A stretch of DNA of 64,000 bases, from NCBI GenBank assembly GCA_017163975.1, contig JAFFSR010000344.1, forward strand, positions 2,772,001 through 2,836,000, read 5' to 3'. This document shows positions 1 to 10,124 of the stretch, piece by piece. Both the position numbers and the translations under genes were made by a program. Each line of letters begins with the position of its first letter. Position 1 is the first letter of the stretch. This DNA comes from Anastatus disparis (taxonomy: Eukaryota > Arthropoda > Insecta > Hymenoptera > Eupelmidae). The notes under the pieces were generated by a model. That model was not told the DNA's origin and ran no database searches. It saw nothing but the letters and a program-made list of their open reading frames with translations.

Positions 1-249
1 AAGATTTTAAAGAGTTTCTCACGGCCGAACTGACCAATCACACTCTTTTAAATTTTGACAAACTTGCATTTTTTTCTAGATACCTTTCTTGCAGAGAAAA
101 ATAATTTTAGTGAATCAGTTCGCAGCTAGACCTCTCGAGAACAGTACGTCTCTCAACTTGCGATATAAAGCAAACAATTAAAATAGTAGAATAAACTTGT
201 AAACTCGCGTTTTTTTTACTTCTTACCCGCGTAAAAAAAATTAGTATTG

Positions 250-560
250 CCAAGATATTGGTGAAACAATGTCCAATATTTCGCATTTATTTGAAAATCT
301 CTTGGCAAAATTATTCCAGTATTTCGACAACATTTATTATTTATCAATCCCTAGGGCCAAAACCCACATTATTCCCACATATTTGCAATATATTGGATAT
401 TGATGATATATTGGATATTGCTATATCAATAAGTATAATGATAAATAATTTCAAATAAAAAATCAAAGTCTTAGCACATTTAATTGAAAACTTTTAAACT
501 TTTTTCTATATCATATCTATAAGGTATACAATATAGGTGATATTAAAATCTTTAATATAA
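250..560 (+). repeat. Dispersed ~300 bp repeat, left copy (inverted partner at 32.8-33.1 kb)
   Basis: About 300 bases here match 32805-33085 in reverse complement, with scattered substitutions and small indels. Shared landmarks include a CCTAGGGCCAAAACCCACAT core and several TTGGATATTG steps. Similarity stops near 250 and 560. The 66-codon reading frame at 258-458 lies wholly inside the repeat and is not a gene. The CACTA transposase fragment starts 320 bases downstream, so this may be a terminal or subterminal block of that element family. That link is inferred from position only. Confidence 0.8.
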
Positions 561-881
561 TACATAAAAATAAAATATTGGTAAATTAAATTTAGAAATT
601 TTTTTTTGCAGAACAAAAAATATATTTAATGAAATAATTTTGTAAATCAAATTTCACGAATATAAATATAACAAAAAATCTATTATACTAATTGTATATT
701 CACATTACAATTTGGTTGGAATAATTTCTGAGTAACAGGAATTTTAAATCAAATGTAATCAACCCTAATCGACTTATGTCATTTTTGTAAATAAGAAAAA
801 GATTAAATCATTTTTAATTTTAATAAATACAACTTAAAGAAAATAATTCATATATTTTATTGTTCAAAATGTTTCATTAAT
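561..881. other. AT-rich spacer without a recognisable gene
   Basis: Very AT-rich sequence between the dispersed repeat and the transposase fragment. I see no coding or structural signal. Confidence 0.5.
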
Positions 882-1655
882 TTGAATAATGAAGATTTTT
901 TATGTCTTCAATGTAATAATAATTCAATAAATTATTTTTTCAAAATTTCTTTAATTTCACAATTGAAAACATTATACAAGCGATCTTATTTTTACGAAAA
1001 AATATTTAAATGCTCTAGAAATCAGTCACTCCAAGCTCAAAAAATTTTTTCTGATATTTATGATGGTTTGTTGTATCAAGAAATGCTCTGTCCAAATAAA
1101 ATATTAAGTGATCCCAACAATATATCTTTTACGTGGTATTCTGACGCCGTTAGAACTTTAAAACCTTCCAAATACAATATTTGGACGTTTTATTTAACAA
1201 TTGATGAATTTCCTTACAAAGAACGACACAATATTGAAAATGTGTTGTTAATTGGCTTGTAGTTTAGAAAACTGAAATCTAAAGTTAATCTCTTTTTAAT
1301 TTCCTTAAAAAATTCATTAAACAAATTGTATAAAGGTATAGATTTTGAAGTACCCAACGTAGATAAACCTATTAATGTTAAAGGTATAATTATAAATTAT
1401 ACGGGCAATTTGTCAGTTAAAGCGATTTTTCTAAATATGTGTCAATACAACGGTAAATTCAGTTGTCAAATATGCAAACAGGAAAGAATTTTAATTGGCA
1501 AATCAAGGGTATACCGTTTTAAAAAGAAATTAACTTTGCAAACTGATAGCGAAACCATTCTGCACCGTCAACAAGCTCACGTTAATAATATCAAAGTTTG
1601 CGATAGTAGTATATGTCGTAAAAACATTGAAACGGCTCAAATCAATTCTATTTAG
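882..1655 (+). pseudogene. CACTA/EnSpm (TNP2-type) transposase fragment
   Basis: Two open blocks, 882-1262 and 1326-1655, lie in the same frame. Block 1 has a CLQC-like zinc pair near its start, then an ISFTWYSDAV segment and a KYNIWTFYLTIDEFP segment. These resemble the core of TNP2-type transposases, where the Asp of the D-G/A-V step is part of the conserved core. Block 2 carries the AIFLNMCQYNGKFSCQIC segment that follows in that family. The TAG at 1260-1262 sits where the family usually has Trp in a G-L-W-F step, so a TGG to TAG change is likely. The N and C termini are missing. This is a fossil piece, not an active transposase. Family assignment is from recognition of these motifs, not from a search. 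Confidence 0.75.
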
Positions 1656-1831
1656 AATTATTAAATTGAATATGAATGTTTTATAAATAAATGAACATTA
1701 TTTAAGACACAGAATGATTTTCTGTAATAATAAGTCTAAATTACGTTAAAGGTATAAGTAGGACTTCATAGTTACCTACTGAGGCCGATAACGAAGATAA
1801 GTCAAAATGTATATATACAGAGATAGTAAAA

Positions 1832-2285
1832 TGAATATAGAAATGGAATGTTCTATTTCTGTTAATGAAAAAGTATTATCAATATTTGATTATTAATAAT
1901 AAAATATATTAGATGTAATTTTTTAAAATAATTGTTTATACATAAATAGAACATCCAATTTCTATAATATGTATAAGTTAAAATTTGAAGATAGGAATTA
2001 AAATATAAAAAATTAGCTTTTCTAGATGATAAATAATAAAATAGATTATTAAAAATAGTTTTTTGAAATGTAAAGGAAATAGAATGTTTCTTTTGCAAAT
2101 ATATTTATCATAATTAAAGGTTTCTTTTGCAAATATATTAAATGAATTTTATCGAACATTCTATTTCCTAATGTATAATTCTTTAGTGAGAAATAGAACT
2201 TCATAGAAGGTTTATGAAATAATATAAAAGAGCGTGAATTTATCCAAGCTCTCTCATTCTCTCTTAGATGTTCGATCATGTAACA
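1832..2285. repeat. AT-rich block with nested short inverted and direct repeats
   Basis: An imperfect inverted pair lies at 1837-1861 and 1944-1965 (built on AATAGAACAT/ATGTTCTATT). A second pair, GGAAATAGAATGTT, lies at 2075-2088 and 2155-2168. Inside the second pair GTTTCTTTTGCAAATATA occurs twice (2086 and 2120). The structure suggests degraded MITEs. The reading frames across this block are low-complexity and unconvincing. Confidence 0.5.
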
Positions 2286-2500
2286 TCTAAGATGTATTTT
2301 ATCATTCTTGATCCGACTCTCTACACGAGAACATGTAGAAATTAGATAAATTTAACGTTCTCATTTCATTTGTAATTTTTATAAAAAGATATACTTTATT
2401 AAATAAAGTTAAAAAATTAAAAAATATAAAATGATTTTAAATTTATTAATTTAAACTTATTTTCAGATAATAACAATCAAAAAAGCATTTTATCGTGAAA

Positions 2501-2559
2501 GTACACATTATCGCACATTCAATGGTAAAGCATCCAGTGAATGTCGTCGATTGTTGTAC
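2501..2559 (+). ncRNA. Structured hairpin, copy 1 of 3
   Basis: Outer stem GTACA/TGTAC (2501-2505 with 2555-2559), then ATCG/CGAT (2510-2513 with 2548-2551). An asymmetric internal loop of C against CGT follows, then a 7 bp stem ACATTCA/TGAATGT (2515-2521 with 2538-2544). The top is a 3 bp stem TGG/CCA and the loop TAAAGCAT (2526-2533). The loop and internal-loop bases match copies 2 and 3, while the stems differ. I do not recognise the RNA family. The strand is chosen from G-U pairs in copy 3. Confidence 0.5.
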
Positions 2560-2580
2560 CAACATAATTTGCATCTAAAA

Positions 2581-2646
2581 TAAGGATATAATATCGCACT
2601 TCCAATAGTAAAGCATCTAGCGGAAGTCGTCGATTATATAGCCTTA
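2581..2646 (+). ncRNA. Structured hairpin, copy 2 of 3
   Basis: Outer stem TAAGG/CCTTA (2581-2585 with 2642-2646) and ATATA/TATAT (2586-2590 with 2635-2639). Then ATCG/CGAT, internal loop C against CGT, and a 6 bp stem ACTTCC/GGAAGT (2598-2603 with 2622-2627). The upper stem TAG/CTA carries loop TAAAGCAT (2609-2616). The upper stem differs from copy 1 (TGG/CCA) by a compensated pair change. It lies 22 bases after copy 1. Confidence 0.5.
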
Positions 2647-2652
2647 CATAAT

Positions 2653-2725
2653 AATTAAAATATCAATTATCGCATCTCTAATAGTAAAGCATCTAGAAGA
2701 GATCGTCGATTCTGGTGTTTTAATT
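2653..2725 (+). ncRNA. Structured hairpin, copy 3 of 3
   Basis: Outer stem AATTAAAA/TTTTAATT (2653-2660 with 2718-2725), extended by TATCA against TGGTG (2661-2665 with 2713-2717), which pairs only if two G-U wobbles are allowed on the plus strand. Then ATCG/CGAT, internal loop C against CGT, stem ATCTCT/AGAGAT (2674-2679 with 2698-2703), upper stem TAG/CTA and loop TAAAGCAT (2685-2692). On the opposite strand the wobble pairs would become A-C mismatches, which favours a plus-strand transcript. Confidence 0.5.
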
Positions 2726-2820
2726 CTGCCTGCTGTATGGATTATGTGACTAATGCATGTCAAGAACTTATAAACGTAACTTTAATCTATATTTTGGTAA
2801 TTTATTATTAAAATTACCTG

Positions 2821-3258
2821 GCGACCGTGCATCCAGCAAAACACGCCCGTTACAACATTATATCTGTACTTAGCAGTCTCCTGGGATGCAGTATTGAATC
2901 CATAAAACTCTCTACCACTGTATGCTGTTGTAGCATAACTAGACGCTTCAATTGTTTCTATTTCATCATGATTTACGGAAGATGCTTCTTCCGTTTCATC
3001 ACTCTCTACGGAAGTTTCTTCCAATGGATCACTTTCATCATCAACATTGATAAAATCAATGTCTGAGATGTTGTCAACATCTATAATGTCCAATTCTTAT
3101 TCATTTCGCACCAGCACAACACTTTCGTTCGAAGATGACGAATACAACAGTGGTGAAATATTATCACGACACGAAAGTAATATCGAATGGTATGATAAGT
3201 CCCCGTCGGACTCCATACCTCCGTCCACATCTATAAATTCTGAATTCGCTTCCGACAT
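2821..3258 (-). pseudogene. Acidic reading frame of unknown identity, possible first exon
   Basis: From ATG at 3258 the frame runs 53 codons to a TAA at 3097-3099 and then stays open in the same frame to 2782. The joined product would be very acidic, rich in D/E/S, with a D-V-D motif in each half. At 2820/2819 the minus strand reads CAG|GTAATT, a good splice donor, so the coding part may end at 2821. The hairpin array at 2.50-2.73 kb would then fall in the following intron, in antisense. I do not recognise the protein. Either the TAA is a disabling mutation or only one half is translated. Confidence 0.3.
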
Positions 3259-3719
3259 GATCTCGATGTTCTCTACTCTAAGTCAAAAGCAAAACTGAAC
3301 CTTTGACGAAAAATTTTTAGATTTAATCTTAATATTAACGCTGGACGTTGACAAAAAATAAAACAATATGCTCATTGCCTGAGAAAAGTAACAAGATCTA
3401 TTTTATGACCGAAGCTGTAAACATTTTTTCTATACGTATTAAATCTCTTCGAACGTAGGAAGAAAATGTTTTGGATTTATGAGACGTGAAAAAATACCGA
3501 AACAAATTTAAACTGTTTACATTTGTCGAAAAATAAGATAGCTGCAGTGGTACATATGCTTAGGAAAAATAAAAGTGACCGTTGTACTACGACAAAAGTA
3601 AAATGATACCCTTTTTCCGTCGTACCTCAAAGCAGCGTTCAAAAATAAAAGGCTTATTTTTTAAAGAAAGCATATACAACATTAAGATTAAGAAGATGCT
3701 GGTTAAATAATTTGCGTAC

Positions 3720-4330
3720 TATCAATTTGTAAATTTCTTGTAGAGAAGACGAAACTGATCTCCGTATAAAGAACTCAAGTTTAATATTTCGCCGTTATGA
3801 AAGCAAAAATAATTTCAAAAAGAAATCACCGAAATTATTCTAAGAAATTATTTTGTTATATAAGACGAGGGTAAAATTAATTTTATTTATCAGAATATAA
3901 ATTTCCTGTTTGAAATCATATTCGTTATAGTTTGATATCATATTCATTTTTATAAAACTAATTGCGACATATTATTCTTAGAATTTTTTCGGTACGTAAG
4001 CATAAGAGTTCTCAACGATCATCTAGTAAATATCCTGTTCATGAAAAAACAAAACGCAATATCATACTAATATCAAATGACATTAATACCGTGCGTAAGA
4101 TAAAAATATCTTTTTACATTTTGCAAACTATTTAAAAACATTTTTCAATGCTATTTCTTACATTTCCTTGTAGTGGCATAATGTAAAACCATATCATTTA
4201 AAACAAAGCGTATTATTCTAAGAAATAATTTATCTTTAACGTGAAATAATTTTAATTATCTATATGTAAATTTCCTGTTGAAATTCGCTTAGGACCTTTA
4301 TGATATCATGTGACATTGATCCCTTCATGA
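3720..4330. repeat. Diverged motif array built on TAAATTTCCTGT
   Basis: Five variants of TAAATTTCCTGT start near 3732, 3895, 4026, 4159 and 4267, spaced roughly 110-160 bases. Most are followed within 25-60 bases by ATATCAT. Three copies of a palindromic TATTATTCTAAGAAATAAT-like step (near 3835, 3970 and 4210) fall between them. The two best units are about 3832-3960 and 4208-4330. The copies are strongly diverged. I see no protein coding in the block. Confidence 0.4.
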
Positions 4331-4356
4331 TGAAAAAATAATCATTGATTTAAAAA

Positions 4357-4641
4357 TTGTTCTCCCACTCTGTTTTATTAAAAGGTATAAAAGATAGCCC
4401 TCTAATAAATTTTGTATCAGTTACAATGAGATCAATCATGATATCTCCAGCTGATACAGCGTTGCGCCGTCAAATATATAAAATTGTAGGTCATTTACGA
4501 CCGTCTAATTCATTTATAAATGCACGGTGTAATTTAATATGGCGGCGTAGTGTTAATAGAATGGTTTTCATTCAGTTAAAACGTGAAATGGTGTTTCTAT
4601 TACAATTTTGTGGCCCGCATGAAAATTGCGTATTTTTATAA
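4357..4641 (+). other. Open frame of 94 codons, unassigned
   Basis: This is the only notable open frame between 3.3 and 6.7 kb. Its predicted product has ordinary composition with several Arg-rich stretches and matches nothing I know. It has no clear upstream promoter, and a splice-acceptor-like TATCAG lies inside it at 4415-4420. It may be a chance frame or a remnant exon. Confidence 0.15.
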
Positions 4642-6202
4642 AAATTTATAAAAAATAATCAAAACGCGCATGAAATTATTGTAGAATATATCAAGAAAAA
4701 AAGGTGGTCCAATATCGCACTTCTGCAAGAAATAGTTATCGAGCACGAAGAATAAAAAGGTAGGTGATTTAAAATTTTTACTTAAAATTAAATTCGATAT
4801 CCGGAAACTTTGACTCTCTATATCTCGTAAAATGATGGAGATATCGAAAAAATAAGCGAATTTTGATTCTCTAAAGAGCTTTAGCTCTAGAGAAATGAAC
4901 ATGGATGCTCTCTATAAGATGACATAATAAAAAGTTTAATTTTTAATTAACTAAACAAAAATTATTTTTTTGTATCTTAAGAATATGGTGTGGAAGAGAA
5001 ACGAAAATTAAAAAAGTCTGAGCGCTTCTCGTGTCGGGTACTTATCGTAAATCATGGTTCATTCTACTCGGGTCTTTACAGCTTTATTGTAGGGTTTTAT
5101 GACATGATTATGAAAACAAATGTAGCTTATAGACCTGGATTTTTTTCTATATACCTCTTTTAAACTTTTTTTTGTTGTGTACATATAAGATTTTAAACGT
5201 GTTAAATTTATTTTTAATATTTATCAATATTAAATTTTAATAAAATTGATTTTGTAGGTTGACTCGTGGTCTTACTTTATACATAAAGCGTACAATTTTA
5301 ACTTGCACTTTTATCTATGCGATTTTCTTAAATTAATTTTTGACCATTTAAAATTTTTAATCTGATTTAAAATTTTGTTTTCAATATTTATTATTAAATT
5401 TTATTAACATAAATTTTTATATTGAAAATAATTTTATTTTTTAAATGTCATACGTTTTTTAATAATTCAAAGAAAAATCAATAATATCAAAAACATTGTT
5501 ACTAAAAATTTAAATTCATAGCAAATTTATATATTTTTTAACATAAATAAGAAATATTATTTATTAATATAATGGATTTTTATTTGTACATAATTTTTTC
5601 AAAAAATATCTTAAGTGTCGGAATATAGAGCGTTACTCATAGTATTACTATATATATATATATAAGTTAAGAGAGTATATTGGGAGTTTATTAGTAGGAT
5701 AGAGATAAACTTCTAAGAGCACGTACTTGTATTTTTCGCGCACTAATCTCCCATACGCTCATGATCTCTCTCTCTCTCTCTCTCTCTCTGATTTTGTACG
5801 TATATATCGTCTCATTATCACATCATAAACATGAAACGGATATACGTATAAGATTTAGAAAGTATACTAAATTTAAAATTAATATAAATTTTTTAACTAT
5901 TTTTGAATTTGTTTTTAGTATTTTTAATACATGAAATAAAATTTAATATTTTGTTATTATTACTTTATGATGATTGAATTTTTATATATTAATAAACAAA
6001 TTATTTCAAAATATTCACTTGAACATTTTTATAAATTTTTAATATAAAATATTATTAATTAATATAATTTGAAAAATTATATTTATTAATAACATAGATT
6101 TTTTATTTGTCATCATTTCTGTAAAACATTGTTTTATTAACGTAATAGAAATTTTTAGCTGGCAATATAATTTAGCCGTAAAATATTTTTTTCGTTTTAA
6201 TA

Positions 6203-6261
<59 letters not shown>

Positions 6262-6780
6262 TGAGAATAGGAGATAAGTATACGGAGAAAAGAGAGAGAA
6301 CATTAAAACTTAGTTAAAAAAAAAGAGAAAAACTATACATTCTGTCGCACTAATCATATGAGTTCACTCATAATATTGACATATACATGAATATAAATGG
6401 TACAATGATTAAAATTCGCTTTATGTCATGAGACGTAAGAAAAATATTTTTGACAAATTCTGAACAATTAAAAATGATATTAATTTTTATTTTAATAATA
6501 AAAATGTTCTAAATAAAAAATTTTTTTTAATTTAATTTTTACGTTATAAAATTTATAATTTTATATTTTGTATACTCTTATTCTTTGGTGCATTTGTATT
6601 ATAGTATCGAGTGAGATTATGAGGTAGCCCAAGGCTAGAAGGAGAAAGCGTATATGGGACTATAGTTAGTACGAAAGAGAAAAGACTACCTACTCTTTGA
6701 TGTACGAGAACGGTTAGTCTTTCTCCTACCACTAAGTTTTTCATGTGCGTTCTCTCTGATTTTCTGTTGACTCTTATTCT
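4642..6780. other. Non-coding AT-rich interval with microsatellites
   Basis: I find no gene here. There is a short (TA)n at 5649-5664, a (TC)n at about 5766-5789 and a longer (TA)n at 6207-6259. A segment near 4790-4860 resembles dispersed insect repeat DNA, but I cannot name the family. Confidence 0.6.
6207..6259. repeat. (TA)n microsatellite
   Basis: About 26 uninterrupted TA dinucleotides. Confidence 0.95.
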
Positions 6781-6782
6781 TA

Positions 6783-6922
6783 ACGTATATGGTCAATGTT
6801 CCAATCGCTACTCACGAACCTATTACTAACCGCTCAATGTTATTTAGATACGAAAAAAATTTTTAACAATGAGCGGCTAGTAATAGGTTCGTGAATAGCG
6901 ATTGGGACATTGACCATATACG
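6783..6922. mobile_element. Palindromic MITE/foldback with ~60 bp arms
   Basis: Arms 6783-6842 and 6862-6922 are near-perfect reverse complements with a ~20 base AT-rich centre. The outer ends read ACGTATATGGTCAATG and its complement. There is no coding capacity. I cannot fix the target duplication because the flanks are simple. This is most likely a small non-autonomous DNA element. Confidence 0.8.
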
Positions 6923-7101
6923 TAATACGTGTGCGTCTAATATATTTTATATTGAGATACGTAAAAATAATGTACAATGAAAATAAATTTATAATATTAA
7001 TAAATAACATACATATTAAAATTTTAAAATTTGTTTAACATATATTTTACAAAAAATAGATTATTTGTGCAAAAAAAAATTTTTTATTTATTTTTTACAG
7101 C

Positions 7102-7125
7102 ATTAGAAATTCTTTTGCGAGATAG

Positions 7126-7156
<31 letters not shown>

Positions 7157-7666
7157 TCAATGCATGCGTCACCTTATATATCAGATACAGATGTAAGCTC
7201 AGATGTTGACACAGGGCCTGATGAAAATGAAAATGTTAGCTCTCCAGATATGGCTGATAATAACATGGAAAACGAGCAAGAATTACATCATGAAAATAAT
7301 ATAGATGCAGAACTTATTAATGAAAATATTGATGAGAGAGAGCAACAAGATCGCGAACAGCAGCAACAACAGCAACAACAGCAAAATCAGCAACAAGATG
7401 ACGCTGATAGAATAACAAGGCGGATTCAAGATTTTCTATCCCACTATAATATAAGTCGGGACACAGTGTGACAACGAATCGAAAATACAATTGCTACTCA
7501 CAGTCAATCAAGTGCAAATTCTAACGAAGACGATGAATGGAATGCAAGATTGGCTCAGCTGTATAATTTTTTTTGGAAAGAACAAGGCGAAGATGAAGAC
7601 TCGTATCAACAAATGAGTGACGGAGTAATGATGTTAACCGTTAGAACTGTATTTATTAATTTGTAA
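7102..7666 (+). pseudogene. Asp-run and poly-Q protein fragment, unknown, with in-frame stop
   Basis: Open from 7031, but a TTTTTTACAG acceptor at 7092-7101 suggests an exon beginning at 7102. The product has a run of about nine Asp from GAT repeats, an acidic stretch, a poly-Gln run near 7357-7395, and a helical RITRRIQDFLSHY-like segment. A TGA at 7469-7471 interrupts the frame, which then stays open to TAA at 7664-7666 with coding-like composition. It is too low in complexity for assignment. It could be the last exon of a host gene or part of an element disturbed by the errantivirus next door. Confidence 0.35.
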
Positions 7667-7754
7667 AGTTTAATTTATTAAACTTTATTTAATAAACTTG
7701 ATTTATTAATTTTATAAATTTTTAATTATTATTATAACTTATTTTCGTAATTTA

Positions 7755-8238
7755 GGACGTTGGTTCTTTAGGATAGGTATCCAAGAATAAAAGAATATTT
7801 ATTTATATATATATATGTGTTAAATTGAACTTATCTTTATTTCTCCTTCTTAACTTTTAGTACAATAATTTTAGGCGAAGCGTAGCCTTAGACGGTAAGT
7901 ATGAAATTAAGCTGGCGAGCTAAAGACTCTTAAGTTTTTATACTATGGGTAAAAGACAGTTGCATTCTTTCGTATGTATGATATTATTGATACTTTTATA
8001 ATTTCGGGGAAAAGATTGATTGAATTTTGCATGTGATGCAGTTTAGAGTTCGATCGCCTCTTGTGCGTCGCATTCTTGTGTGTCGCATTCTCGCGAATGT
8101 ATAACGTTATTGTTTGCTATCGCAGTCTCAAGGTAGAAGACTTGACATATGATGCTTACGGAGTTCAATCACCCTTGAGTGAAATGTGCAAGATGAATAT
8201 AAGTATAAATGTGTTATGAATGTTTATCTTTGTTTACA
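7755..8238 (-). repeat. Probable 3' LTR of the errantivirus
   Basis: It begins on the minus strand with TGTAAACA at 8238, just after a polypurine tract AAGGAAGGG (8241-8249). The minus strand carries an AATAAA-type signal near 7837-7842. The lower boundary is a guess because there is no second copy to compare with. Confidence 0.5.
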
Positions 8239-8240
8239 CG

Positions 8241-8249
8241 CCCTTCCTT
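8241..8249 (-). other. Polypurine tract next to the 3' LTR
   Basis: AAGGAAGGG on the minus strand, 21 bases after the env stop and immediately before the putative LTR start. It is the expected plus-strand primer site for reverse transcription. Confidence 0.6.
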
Positions 8250-8270
8250 AAAATTTTTCGTCCCGAAAAA

Positions 8271-10124
8271 TTATAGTAAATTGTCATATGATGGAGGAAT
8301 CAAATGAGTTTTGGGTGTATAAGAAGAGGATACTGTAGGTTGTATTGAGGAAACGTTTGCAGCGGTGGTAATGTTGGCACAATGGTTGTAAGTTACTGTA
8401 GGTTCGAGTCGTTTAGTGTGACAACAGCAAAAATTATTTAATCTTGCCCAAAGATAAGAACTGATTATTATTATTACTTTGTGTATGTTTAACTTATACC
8501 CGATAAAGGCAGCAATCATAGAGAGAGCTACGTATCCCGAATAATGAAGATAGTCTATCGTAGTTGAAATGAAAGAATGATTTCGTCTTTGTAAAGTTAG
8601 TCTTTCAATTTTGTCTTGTATTTGTTCTAGGTTATAAGCATGACTCCTTAGACTACCGAGATCATGTTCCAAAAATGCCAATAAAGGAAGGGTTATATTT
8701 AAGTTGTCTTTATATGGTTTACTAAGTGTTAAGTTTAAGAGTGTGGTTGTATATGTAGTAGAGTCATGTGACGTATGTAAATAATACGCAGTGTTTGATA
8801 TAAAACATTTATCATCAAGCTTTACAATACTAACTTGTGATATTGTTATGTCTTTCTTATAATTTTTACAAAATACGCTGAATAACATTTCTTTTATAGG
8901 TACAATATAAAATTTATCATTTTCTATACGTTTTACAAAATCATGAGTTAAAGAGAAATAATGTTCATTACATTTGCTCGTGTCATTTAATAATATTCTA
9001 TCGCAAGCGGATAATGAGCCTATTAGCCTAGGTAAAATTTGTAGTTTACATATTTTTGTATTGCCAAGTTGATTACAATCATTTACACTCGATAAGGTCG
9101 TATATTTTGATATATCATACGTTGTTAATACATATTGGTTAGTTACATCTAATATTGCTGTGTTTCCAAAACGTCTTTCAATAGGTAAAGGTTCAAACTT
9201 AAGGATTTTGAACGGTTCATTGTGGATAATGGGATATTTAGTAACTATAACGAGTCCGTCTGTTTTAATGTAGGATGTGAATGTCATAACTTGTAATATT
9301 AAGAAATAATTTTTCATTGTCGGTGCTATTAACATGTCATCGTATTGCTGTTTTTTATATAAGCTTTGTAGACCATTTATTAGGATTTCAGGTTTTAATA
9401 ATGCAGGTGATAATATTCCGTTTCTTGCTATATTTATAGAATTGAATAAATCCGTTATATAAGCTTCATATTCTTCTAGCGATGCATCAATTTCTTGCAA
9501 ACTAAGTAATACAATTTGGTTGCCTTGATAATTGTTGAGCATTACTGATATTCCAAGGCTCCAGTTTATTAATTTGTCTTCATTTTCTTTAAATATATAG
9601 AACTCCTTTGTAAATGAATCGAAGGTCTCTTTCATAAACAATGTTTGATTTTTAATTGCTATTAACGAATCTTCTGTATGTTTGTATAGTTTGTCTATCT
9701 CTTGATTTATAGAGTCGGCATCATCAGAATTTAAGGTACCAAATAAAAATTTACTCGCTGTTCCTACAAAGTTAAATAATCCTCTCTTCTTTCTGTTGCC
9801 TTCTGAGTGTAAAAATAAAGATAGTCTTGCGAATAATTCATGTAGTCGTTTTTCTTGACGCATTATGAAATCTTTTGCAGTACAGTGAACATTATTACAT
9901 ACTTCTTTGATTTTTGTTAATCGATTTTGCATGTCTATTTTATTTTGTATAAGGGCTGTAAGATTTATATAATTAACAATAGTCCAAGTATCTTCGAACA
10001 CATATGCAGTTCCGTAATTTTTCTGTAGTATTGGTATATTAGCTGGTGTAACTTCTATATCTGCTTCGCAGTGATGAAACATGTCAATTAGAATGACTGT
10101 TAATATTATCATTGTCGCCTTCAT
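8271..10124 (-). CDS. env: Errantivirus envelope fusion protein (baculovirus F-like)
   Basis: An open frame of 617 residues from ATG at 10124. The frame is also open upstream, but TTACAG|ATG places a splice acceptor exactly at this ATG, matching spliced env messages in errantiviruses. The start has a hydrophobic signal-like segment. A furin-type RKKR site lies about one fifth of the way in, followed by a GLFNF-type fusion-peptide region and a heptad-rich stretch. A hydrophobic membrane anchor near residues 525-560 precedes a short cytoplasmic tail. These are features of the baculovirus F/insect errantivirus env family, which mediates membrane fusion. No stop or frameshift is visible, unlike gag and pol. 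Function in this copy is unproven. Confidence 0.85.
   Translation of the reverse strand: MKATMIILTVILIDMFHHCEADIEVTPANIPILQKNYGTAYVFEDTWTIVNYINLTALIQNKIDMQNRLTKIKEVCNNVHCTAKDFIMRQEKRLHELFARLSLFLHSEGNRKKRGLFNFVGTASKFLFGTLNSDDADSINQEIDKLYKHTEDSLIAIKNQTLFMKETFDSFTKEFYIFKENEDKLINWSLGISVMLNNYQGNQIVLLSLQEIDASLEEYEAYITDLFNSINIARNGILSPALLKPEILINGLQSLYKKQQYDDMLIAPTMKNYFLILQVMTFTSYIKTDGLVIVTKYPIIHNEPFKILKFEPLPIERRFGNTAILDVTNQYVLTTYDISKYTTLSSVNDCNQLGNTKICKLQILPRLIGSLSACDRILLNDTSKCNEHYFSLTHDFVKRIENDKFYIVPIKEMLFSVFCKNYKKDITISQVSIVKLDDKCFISNTAYYLHTSHDSTTYTTTLLNLTLSKPYKDNLNITLPLLAFLEHDLGSLRSHAYNLEQIQDKIERLTLQRRNHSFISTTIDYLHYSGYVALSMIAAFIGYKLNIHKVIIIISSYLWARLNNFCCCHTKRLEPTVTYNHCANITTAANVSSIQPTVSSSYTPKTHLIPPSYDNLL

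Noticed and set aside
2501..2725. CRISPR array or microRNA cluster reading of the three hairpins
   Set aside because: The loop rather than the stem is conserved, spacing and length are wrong for CRISPR, and microRNAs conserve the stem arm. The locus is eukaryotic.
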